Assembly (NCBI GenBank): GCA_051746765.1
Contig: JBNJFK010000019.1
Span: 1 to 18,894 of the forward strand
DNA from: JBBEBE01 sp051746765
Lineage (GTDB): Bacteria; Bacteroidota; Rhodothermia; Balneolales; Balneolaceae
Direction of reading: 5' to 3'
DNA length: 18,894 bases
Position 1 is the stretch's first letter; each line of letters starts with the position of its first letter. Of the stretch, positions 7,560 through 13,186 are shown piece by piece. The translations under genes and the position numbers were made by a program. A model generated the notes under the pieces. It was given only the letters and a program-made list of their open reading frames with translations. It made no database searches and had not been told where the DNA came from.

Positions 7560-8024
7560 TCAGAACGGGAGGTCGTCATCCATATCGTCCAGCCCGCCCA
7601 GATCCACACCTTGCGAGCTTCCGCCGCCACCGGATCCCTGGCGCTGGGCAGATCCCTGTGACGGAGCGTATCCACCTCCATCCTGGCCACGGCCCGGAGA
7701 ATCGAGCATGGTAAGCGTAAGTGCTTTTATCTCGGTGGTATACCGTTTTTGTCCTTCCTTGTCTTCCCACTCCCGGGTCTGGATGGGTCCCTCGATATAG
7801 ACCTGGGATCCCTTTTTGAGATACTGCTGACAGATCTCGGCTGTTCGCCCCCAAGCGACCACGCGGTGCCACTCGGTGCGTTCCTGAAACTCACCGTTTC
7901 GGTCTTTGAACCGCTCGTTCGTTGCGATATTGAGAGTCGCAACAGCTGTATTGGATTGGGTATAACGAACTTCCGGGTCCTGCCCCAGTCGTCCGATAAT
8001 CATCGCTTTGTTCAGTGAACTCAT
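7560..8024 (-). CDS. ssb: Single-stranded DNA-binding protein
   Basis: 154-residue SSB that coats single-stranded DNA in replication, recombination and repair and recruits partners through its tail. The OB fold covers about residues 1-108: MSSLNKAMIIGRLGQDPEVR at the start, WHRVVAWGR at 52-60, and GSQVYIEGPIQTREW at 72-86. A Gly/Ser/Gln-rich disordered linker (about 110-140) leads to the acidic tip DMDDDLPF, the conserved protein-interaction motif. The ATG at 8024 has a good Shine-Dalgarno (AGGAG, 6 nt spacing). It is 138 bp downstream of dapD, enough room for its own promoter, and 63 bp upstream of the CNNM gene, an arrangement like the Bacteroidota ssb-gldE pair. Confidence 0.97.
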   Translation of the reverse strand: MSSLNKAMIIGRLGQDPEVRYTQSNTAVATLNIATNERFKDRNGEFQERTEWHRVVAWGRTAEICQQYLKKGSQVYIEGPIQTREWEDKEGQKRYTTEIKALTLTMLDSPGRGQDGGGYAPSQGSAQRQGSGGGGSSQGVDLGGLDDMDDDLPF

Positions 8025-8162
8025 GGTTGGCTCCTGCCTTGGTCAATTTGTCGTTGTCTGTTCCGAGTATAAGAAGGATCCAAACCCTTTTCCTTACACT
8101 TTCAATCTTCACCGACCTCCGATCCGTCCATCGGAAATCATCTCTTTCGGGACACTACCTTC

Positions 8163-8912
8163 TTATCGAAGAGCGTCTTCCAGCTCCAGTGACGCGTCAC
8201 TTCCTTCGTCGCGATACTTGACGATGAGGGCACAGGCGACATTCAGCCCCTGTTCTTTTGCCCATTTGCTACCGACCGGCCGGGTCCCCGGAACCACAAT
8301 GGCTCCCTCCGGAATGGTGGCTCCCTTGCCAAGCAGCGTTTCGTTCACACAGTCGTAGACCGGAATGGATTTGGAAAGAGTCACCCCGGGTGCGATGACC
8401 GCCCGTCGTTTGACCAGAATTCCTTCGACGATAACAGATCCGGCGCCGACAAAACAGTCATCCTCAATCACGACCGGACGCAAACCAACCGGTTCGAGAA
8501 CACCTCCGATCTGAACCCCGGCGGAAAGATGAACCCGTTTGCCGATCTGTGCACAGGATCCGACCAGTGCATGGCTGTCTACCATCGTCCCTTCATCTAC
8601 GTAGGCTCCGGTATTCACATACGCCGGCGGCATCAGTATCACTCCCTTGGCGACATATGCTCCACGCCGGATCGAGGATCCTCCGGGAACCAGACGAACG
8701 CCGTCTTCCGGAGTAAAACGTCGTGGCAACAGGTTGTGTTTGTCCACAAACCCGTCCCAATTCCCCTCCAACGAGATGTTCTCTCCCGCCTTGAAGGCGG
8801 CCAGAATGCCCTCTTTTACCTCGACGTTGGCCTTCCAACCCCCTCCGTCCGGCTCGGCCGCACGCAGGGTACCCGCTTCAAGTTGGTCCAATACCTGTTT
8901 CCAGTCACTCAT
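8163..8912 (-). CDS. dapD: 2,3,4,5-tetrahydropyridine-2,6-dicarboxylate N-succinyltransferase
   Basis: Succinyl-CoA-dependent acyltransferase that commits tetrahydrodipicolinate to the succinylase branch of diaminopimelate/lysine synthesis. It is 249 residues, slightly shorter than the E. coli enzyme. An N-terminal helical region (1-65) precedes a left-handed parallel beta-helix of hexapeptide repeats (about 77-205). Diagnostic DapD stretches are RRGAYVAKGVILMPPAYVN (82-100), GAYVDEGTMVDSHALVGSCA (102-121), and SAGVQIGGVLEP (130-141). The ATG at 8912 has GGAG 6 nt upstream. It sits 106 bp after dapA in the same direction. The dapC, dapE and dapF functions needed to complete the branch are not in this window. 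Confidence 0.96.
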   Translation of the reverse strand: MSDWKQVLDQLEAGTLRAAEPDGGGWKANVEVKEGILAAFKAGENISLEGNWDGFVDKHNLLPRRFTPEDGVRLVPGGSSIRRGAYVAKGVILMPPAYVNTGAYVDEGTMVDSHALVGSCAQIGKRVHLSAGVQIGGVLEPVGLRPVVIEDDCFVGAGSVIVEGILVKRRAVIAPGVTLSKSIPVYDCVNETLLGKGATIPEGAIVVPGTRPVGSKWAKEQGLNVACALIVKYRDEGSDASLELEDALR

Positions 8913-9018
8913 CTTCTTCTCCGTTGATTCTCGAAATTCATGAAATTCGTTACGATATGCCCTTTTCGAAGGGTCGGATCATCGGATCGAGTCTCCATTT
9001 CCATCGGTCAATACGATC

Positions 9019-9906
9019 TCAGCGAAATTCGTTGGCCCACTGATCGATCGCCCGGTCCGCTTCCAAAAGGGCCTGCATCGACTCCAGCTCCGTTGACAAC
9101 AGCGGAAGGCGAAGACGGTCGGAACCGATCCATCCCTTGTGAGCCAACAGCCGTTTGACCGGTACCGGATTGGGAGCAGAGAAGAGCAGATCGGATGCCT
9201 CCTGCCACAGCTCCCGAAACGAATCACTCTCTCCGTTCAAAGTTCTCTCTACATACAGGCGTGTCGCCTCCGGCCATACATTGGCCGCAACTGAGACCAA
9301 CCCGCTGCATCCTACGCCTGCATAGACCGGCAATTGGGCATCATCTCCACTGTAGAGCGGGAGATCGGGAACCGATGTCATGAACTCCTTGTAGGTCTCC
9401 AGCCGCCCGCTCGCCTCCTTCAGACTCCAGAGTCGGGGATGGGTTCCAAGTTCACGCATGACCGACGGAAGTATCCGGCTTCCGGTACGACTGGGAATAT
9501 TGTAGAGCATACAGGGACGCTCGGCCGAATCCAGCAGGGACCGAAACCAGGCGGCCATCCCTTTCGGTCCCGGTTTGGCGTAGAGTGGAGAGACCATCAG
9601 AAAGGCGTCTATGCGGGTTGCATTGCACTGCTCGATCCACTCCTTCTGTTCTGATTCCCGAAAACCGCCTACACCGGCCATCAACGGAATGTCCGGGTCC
9701 ATGGCCGTCACAAAATCGATCACATCCAGCTTCTCGTCCCTGGAAAGCGCCAGCCCTTCCCCTGTACTACCGAGCAGCAAAATGCCGTTGCCGGTTTTTT
9801 CCTGACGACGGACCATCGATTCCAGACTTTCGAAATCGATGGATTCATCAGGGTTCATTGGAGTTACCAGCGCGGTCCAGAGATCTGTCTCTTTTACGTT
9901 TCTCAT
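9019..9906 (-). CDS. dapA: 4-hydroxy-tetrahydrodipicolinate synthase
   Basis: Class I aldolase-type enzyme that condenses pyruvate with aspartate semialdehyde, the first committed step to lysine and diaminopimelate. It is 295 residues, a TIM barrel of normal family length. LGSTGEG (45-51) carries the Thr of the proton relay, YNIPSRTG (135-142) carries Tyr135 and Arg140, and LKEASG (162-167) carries the Schiff-base lysine Lys163. These match E. coli Thr45/Tyr133/Arg138/Lys161 in spacing. The ATG at 9906 overlaps the dapB stop (ATGA, 9903-9906), so translation is likely coupled. A GAGGA lies too close to the ATG to act as a standard Shine-Dalgarno. Confidence 0.97.
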   Translation of the reverse strand: MRNVKETDLWTALVTPMNPDESIDFESLESMVRRQEKTGNGILLLGSTGEGLALSRDEKLDVIDFVTAMDPDIPLMAGVGGFRESEQKEWIEQCNATRIDAFLMVSPLYAKPGPKGMAAWFRSLLDSAERPCMLYNIPSRTGSRILPSVMRELGTHPRLWSLKEASGRLETYKEFMTSVPDLPLYSGDDAQLPVYAGVGCSGLVSVAANVWPEATRLYVERTLNGESDSFRELWQEASDLLFSAPNPVPVKRLLAHKGWIGSDRLRLPLLSTELESMQALLEADRAIDQWANEFR

Positions 9907-10592
9907 TCCTCGTCAAATACTTCGTCAATGATGGTCTCGAACCGGTAAAGGCCTGGGCGAACCGATCGTTCCCGTACCAAAAATCGAGCTGCCCAGAGTG
10001 ATCCCTCTGCAAAAATGGCCCGGTCGTGTGCTTCATGCTTTAGCCAGATCGATTCAAACGGGGTCTTTACGTGCAAGCTGTGAACACCGTTGACATCCCC
10101 CTCGCGGCTGCTGGATATGGAGATCTCTTCCCCGAGTCCCAACCACTCCTGCCATTTGAGAGCGGTTCCGCTCGGAGCATCCTTTTTGTGAATATGGTGG
10201 ACTTCATGAATGTGATACTCCGGATCGTCAAGCAGACGGGCCGCTCCCCGCCCCATGATCTCCAGACAACGACGAACCAGATTCATGCCGAGACTGAAGT
10301 TGGCAGCAATGATCCATCGGGTCCCCGCCTTTTTCACACGATCCGGAAGGTCTGACGGCCAGTCGAACCCGGTCGTTCCCCATGCCGCCGGAATCCCCGC
10401 TTCCAGAAGAGGAGCCAACAGCTCGGCGGCGGAGTCGCCAGGTACAAAAATAATGGCAACATCGGCCTCTGACAACGCCGATGCGGTCGGTTTTCGGCTC
10501 TCGTCAAACGCCAAAACCCGGTGTCCTGCCTTCTCTGCCAGTCGAACAACATGTTGTCCGGTTTTCCCGGTTCCAATAACCGCTACAGTCAC
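9903..10592 (-). CDS. dapB: 4-hydroxy-tetrahydrodipicolinate reductase (short form)
   Basis: NAD(P)H-dependent reductase of the lysine/diaminopimelate pathway, following DapA. It is 229 residues, shorter than the roughly 270 of the E. coli enzyme. A compact Rossmann domain has GTGKTG (7-12) in the nucleotide-binding loop. GTTG is at 72-75 and ANFSLGMN at 97-104. The signature EVHHIHKKDAPSGTA (130-144) supplies His132 and Lys136, equivalent to E. coli His159 and Lys163. The start is GTG at 10592, overlapping the lysC stop (GTGA). It is supported by a strong Shine-Dalgarno (GAGAGGAGG, 7 nt spacing) inside the lysC 3' end. The shortening lies mainly between the Rossmann loop and GTTG. Confidence 0.96.
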   Translation of the reverse strand: MTVAVIGTGKTGQHVVRLAEKAGHRVLAFDESRKPTASALSEADVAIIFVPGDSAAELLAPLLEAGIPAAWGTTGFDWPSDLPDRVKKAGTRWIIAANFSLGMNLVRRCLEIMGRGAARLLDDPEYHIHEVHHIHKKDAPSGTALKWQEWLGLGEEISISSSREGDVNGVHSLHVKTPFESIWLKHEAHDRAIFAEGSLWAARFLVRERSVRPGLYRFETIIDEVFDEE

Positions 10593-11950
10593 AACAGGGC
10601 CTCCTCTCGTTCAATGAAATGGGCGTGCAACTTCTGAACCACTTCATCTGCACGGGCCTCTTCGACCAGAAAGCAGAGGTTGTGGGTACTTGCGCCATGG
10701 CAGATGAGCCGGATATTGATTTCGTCGAGCAGCTGGAAGAGTTGTCCGCTTACACCGGCAGTTCGATCCAGCTGGTTGCCAACCAGGGCGATCAATACGA
10801 GACCTTTCTCCACTTCGACATCAGCAAACCCGGAAAGCTCATCGATGACGCCCGAGGAGAGTCGCTGTCGCAGCCCTTCATGATTGGTATCGATCGTCAG
10901 GGAGACACTCACCTCACTTGTAGTCACCAGATCCACGCTGATCCGGTGGTCGGCCAGTATTTGAAATAGCTGAGCCAAAAAACCGTGACGGTGCAACATG
11001 TCCAGACTGTGAACCGTCACCAGCGTCTGATCCCTCCGCAGGGATATTGCACGAATCACCGGCAAGTGGTCCGATTTCTGTACAATCCAGGTTCCGGACC
11101 GCTCCGGGTGAATACTGCTACCTACATAGACTCGAATATCCTTCCGAATTGCCGGCTTGAGCGTGGCCGGATGGAGGACTTTCGCACCAAAAACCGAAAG
11201 TTCGGCCGCTTCATCGAATGTGATCTCCGTAATCGGTTGTGCCTGCTCGACGACCCGGGGATCTGTCGTATAGATCGCGTCCACATCGGTCCAAATCTCC
11301 AGTGTCCCGGTCTCCAGCGCTTCAGCCAGCAGAGCAGCCGTAAAATCACTTCCGCCTCGCCCCAGTGTCGTGGTCCGTCCTTCAGGGTCGGATCCGATGA
11401 ATCCCTGGGTAACCACTCGGCGAACTCCAAGCATCGGACGAAGTTGCTCCTCAACCGCACGCCGGATTGCCTCTGTGTCCGGCTCGGCACTTCCAAATTG
11501 TGAATCGGTACGGATCAATGTCCGGGCATCGACCCAGACGGCGTCCACGCCCTCCTGGTTCAGCAAGTCGGTAAAAAGGGTGGTCGAGATGAGCTCGCCG
11601 AAGGAGCTGACTCGGTCCTTGATCTCCATGGAGTCGAGCGGGCCGTATGTCGCCGTTTCCCGAAGCTCGGAGAGGTATCCACGAACAGCCAGTCGCGTCT
11701 CCTCGGAGACCTTTAAATCATCCGCAATCTCCTCGTGATTGTCCTCGATTTCACGAAAAATCTTCTCCCGTTCCTTCCCTTCGGACTTCTCGGGCAGAGA
11801 GGTCAACAAATTGGTCGTTCCGGAGGTGGCACTCAGTACAGCGACCGCACGACCGGGATCGTCGGCAATGATTCGGGCACAACGACGCATCGCTTCGGCA
11901 TCTGCAACGCTGCTCCCGCCAAACTTGGCAACTTTTATCGTATCTGGCAT
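10589..11950 (-). CDS. lysC: Aspartate kinase, monofunctional, lysine-sensitive (AKIII-like)
   Basis: Phosphorylates aspartate at the head of the lysine/threonine/methionine pathway. It is 453 residues, the size of E. coli LysC (449). KFGGSSV (9-15), TLGRGGSD (195-202) and WTDVDAIYTTDPR (220-232) form the amino-acid kinase active site. Two ACT domains follow (about 310-370 and 385-445). SVDLVTTSEVSVSLTID (338-354) closely matches the lysine-binding ACT segment of E. coli LysC, so feedback inhibition by lysine is a reasonable inference. There is no fused homoserine dehydrogenase. The ATG at 11950 is preceded by a weak Shine-Dalgarno. It is the first gene of the lysC-dapB-dapA-dapD run and overlaps dapB by 4 bp. 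Confidence 0.96.
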   Translation of the reverse strand: MPDTIKVAKFGGSSVADAEAMRRCARIIADDPGRAVAVLSATSGTTNLLTSLPEKSEGKEREKIFREIEDNHEEIADDLKVSEETRLAVRGYLSELRETATYGPLDSMEIKDRVSSFGELISTTLFTDLLNQEGVDAVWVDARTLIRTDSQFGSAEPDTEAIRRAVEEQLRPMLGVRRVVTQGFIGSDPEGRTTTLGRGGSDFTAALLAEALETGTLEIWTDVDAIYTTDPRVVEQAQPITEITFDEAAELSVFGAKVLHPATLKPAIRKDIRVYVGSSIHPERSGTWIVQKSDHLPVIRAISLRRDQTLVTVHSLDMLHRHGFLAQLFQILADHRISVDLVTTSEVSVSLTIDTNHEGLRQRLSSGVIDELSGFADVEVEKGLVLIALVGNQLDRTAGVSGQLFQLLDEINIRLICHGASTHNLCFLVEEARADEVVQKLHAHFIEREEALL

Positions 11951-11963
11951 GGATCTTAGATAT

Positions 11964-11976
11964 TCTGAAATTCAGA
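11964..11976. promoter_or_regulatory. 13-bp palindrome between the lysC promoter candidate and its start codon
   Basis: TCTGAA (11964-11969) and TTCAGA (11971-11976) flank a single A. The site lies 14 bp upstream of the lysC ATG and just downstream of the TATCTTG candidate -7 element, so it would cover the transcription start. That position suits a repressor operator. No lysine-riboswitch-sized leader is present. The regulator is unknown. Confidence 0.35.
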
Positions 11977-11980
11977 CCCG

Positions 11981-12011
11981 CAAGATAACGAAAATGGATG
12001 CCTCTTCCAGA
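11981..12011 (-). promoter_or_regulatory. Candidate Bacteroidota-type promoter for the lysC operon
   Basis: On the minus strand TATCTTG (plus 11987-11981) fits the TAnnTTTG-type -7 element with one T missing. A TCTG (plus 12011-12008), a poor match to the -33 TTTG, lies 20 bp upstream. The predicted leader would be only about 25-30 nt. It is supported mainly by position and by a similar element in the divergent direction. Confidence 0.3.
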
Positions 12012-12048
12012 ATGAAAATTGGAGGAAAAGAGAAACTGTCTCTCAGTG

Positions 12049-12080
12049 TTGCGAAACTGTTTGAAAATTTTTGTACCTTG
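12049..12080 (+). promoter_or_regulatory. Candidate Bacteroidota-type promoter for the COX24-type gene
   Basis: TTG (12049-12051), a 22-bp gap and TACCTTG (12074-12080) approximate the Bacteroidota consensus TTG-N(17-23)-TAnnTTTG. Transcription would start near 12087, giving a leader of about 55 nt. That leader contains a small hairpin (GTCTG 12108-12112 with CAGAC 12119-12123) some 20 nt before the start codon. Confidence 0.35.
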
Positions 12081-12142
12081 GCAACCTGTGAACATGACCC
12101 TTTGAATGTCTGTTACGGCAGACGAAATGGATGGAATTGCTT

Positions 12143-12232
12143 ATGCCAAGTGGGAAGAAGAGAAAGCGTTCGAAAATTGCCAAGCACAAGCGGAAAAAGA
12201 GACTTCGAAAGAACCGACACAAGAAGAAGTAG
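12143..12232 (+). CDS. AURKAIP1/COX24 domain-containing small basic protein (ribosome-associated type)
   Basis: A 29-residue, extremely basic protein: MPSGKKRKRSKIAKHKRKKR followed by LRKNRHKKK, about two thirds Lys/Arg/His. It matches the tiny AURKAIP1/COX24-domain proteins widespread in Bacteroidota and relatives. These are related to mitochondrial mS38 and to the small ribosomal protein bS22 of actinobacteria. Binding to ribosomal RNA is therefore the expected role, by family inference. Automatic callers often miss it because of its size; a longer overlapping frame (12106-12324) is not homologous to anything I recognise. It has a weak upstream GGA but no strong Shine-Dalgarno, its own promoter candidate, and a strong terminator at 12366-12391. 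It is divergent from lysC. Confidence 0.85.
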   Translation: MPSGKKRKRSKIAKHKRKKRLRKNRHKKK

Positions 12233-12314
12233 GTCTCGGCGGTCGCATGCATCTGCCGCTCGTGTCCAATATACGGGCAGGCAGTCCGTCACCGACGACC
12301 GCCAGACAGAGACC
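12232..12314 (+). ncRNA. Candidate structured RNA element in the 3' UTR of the COX24-type gene
   Basis: Nested complementary arms: GGTCTC (12232-12237) with GAGACC (12309-12314), and GGCGGTCG (12238-12245) with CGACCGCC (12296-12303). Inside these lies a hairpin of CTGCC (12253-12257) with GGCAG (12276-12280) and CGTGT (12261-12265) with ATACG (12271-12275), capped by CCAAT. The outer stem begins at the last base of the stop codon. About 50 nt later an intrinsic terminator ends the transcript. The architecture matches no RNA family I recognise; it is not SRP RNA, tmRNA, RNase P RNA or a tRNA. It could be a 3'-UTR-derived small RNA, an mRNA-stabilising structure, or a ribosomal-protein-type autoregulatory site. 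Seen in sequence only; expression is unknown. Confidence 0.4.
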
Positions 12315-12365
12315 CAGACAGTGACACCGTCGCCCTTCATCTGGAGAGTGGTCGTGTGTGGAATC

Positions 12366-12391
12366 AACCCCGCCGGAGTGCGGGGTTTTTT
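12366..12391 (+). terminator. Intrinsic terminator of the COX24-type gene transcript
   Basis: AACCCCGC (12366-12373) pairs perfectly with GCGGGGTT (12380-12387) around a 6-nt loop. A T run continues to 12391. It is a textbook rho-independent terminator on the plus strand. On the minus strand the hairpin is followed only by GATT, so it would terminate the convergent gene poorly. Confidence 0.9.
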
Positions 12392-12455
12392 GTTTCCGGA
12401 CGAGAGGAGTCGGTTCAGCCAGCTTCCGGAGCTTCTTCCCTCGAATTTTCCGCCT

Positions 12456-13109
12456 TCAGGCGACGTCCACATTCACCGTTTCATCGGCAATTCGAATGAC
12501 CCGGTTGATGCGGGAAAGAAGATCCCGAATGCGCTGTTCGATGGTTCGATGCACCGCATTGAGACTGTTCAGATTGGAGAGAGGGTATTGGAAGTAGGAG
12601 ATCAGGTGGATGGCCGTCAGACGCTTGCCCTTCTCGTCTCCCTCCACTTCGATATGCCAACGAGTGATGATTTCATCTTCCCGAAGAAGAGCGTTGACCT
12701 TCCGGCTCACCTCTCCCATCCATCGACTGGCCGCCGATATTCGCTCCTCGCTCTCGTTTGGATCATCTGTATCCGGCTGGCAACGCAACTCGTCAAAGTA
12801 CCAGACCACTTCGATATCGATCACCGGTTCTACACTTGTTTTGAGAAGATAAGGCGCTTTCAGGAGAGGATGCTTCTCGGTCCCCTCCAGTTGACTGGCG
12901 ATCCGGGTCTCGCGAAAGCGGTCCCAGTCGAAATTGATCGACACCGCCCGAAGATAGTGCGTACTTTTGCGGAGATCGATCCAGATCTCCAGACCGGTCG
13001 CATTGATCCTTGGTTCTTCCCAGAGACGAAACTTTTCGATTTCGATATGTCCCCGGGTCAGTGTACCCTTGATCTTGTTGACGACAGAGTGGAATATGGG
13101 ATATTGCAT
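12456..13109 (-). CDS. Unrecognised 217-residue cytoplasmic protein
   Basis: I do not recognise this family. The ATG at 13109 is chosen because GGGGAAGAGG lies about 9 nt upstream; the frame can also open at a GTG at 13130 without support. The protein has no signal peptide or membrane segment. It is rich in Trp, charged and hydrophobic residues in an alternating beta-like pattern, for example GLEIWIDLRKSTHYLRAVSINFDWDRF split over 39-65 and IDIEVVWYFDE at 97-107. An acidic stretch rich in D/E follows (112-123). A probable C-terminal helix (185-205) is rich in Arg and Leu. The codon structure and the good Shine-Dalgarno indicate a real gene. It is divergent from rqcH (77 bp apart) and convergent with the COX24-type gene. 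The stop codon lies inside a small palindrome (12451-12462). Confidence 0.8.
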   Translation of the reverse strand: MQYPIFHSVVNKIKGTLTRGHIEIEKFRLWEEPRINATGLEIWIDLRKSTHYLRAVSINFDWDRFRETRIASQLEGTEKHPLLKAPYLLKTSVEPVIDIEVVWYFDELRCQPDTDDPNESEERISAASRWMGEVSRKVNALLREDEIITRWHIEVEGDEKGKRLTAIHLISYFQYPLSNLNSLNAVHRTIEQRIRDLLSRINRVIRIADETVNVDVA

Positions 13110-13137
13110 GAAGCACAACCTCTTCCCCACAATGGAT

Positions 13138-13153
13138 TTCCCGCAATCGGGAA
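13138..13153. promoter_or_regulatory. Inverted repeat in the rqcH divergent intergenic region
   Basis: TTCCCG (13138-13143) and CGGGAA (13148-13153) form a perfect 6-4-6 repeat in the 77-bp gap between the 217-residue protein gene and rqcH, 34 bp before the rqcH ATG. Such a site between divergent genes could bind a regulator of both. No -10/-35-like elements stand out in the gap. Confidence 0.35.
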
Positions 13154-13186
13154 CAGCTCCGGATCAGGGGCATACAGGGGGTCTCA

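Noticed and set aside
8118..8135. Hairpin between dapD and ssb (TCCGAT/ATCGGA, 6-nt loop) as a terminator
   Set aside because: It is not followed by a T tract in the direction of transcription. It may be incidental.
11951..12142. Lysine riboswitch upstream of lysC
   Set aside because: The leader predicted from the best promoter is only about 30 nt, and no lysine-aptamer-like conserved core or terminator/antiterminator is visible.
12106..12324. 72-codon plus-strand frame overlapping the COX24-type gene
   Set aside because: The 29-codon frame inside it matches a known family. The longer frame runs through the RNA stems and has no recognisable content.
12366..12391. Bidirectional use of the strong terminator for the convergent 217-residue gene
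   Set aside because: On the minus strand the hairpin is followed by GATT rather than a T run, so only plus-strand termination is supported.
13110..13130. GTG start adding 7 residues to the 217-residue protein
   Set aside because: The purine-rich ribosome-binding site lies within this stretch and suits the ATG at 13109.
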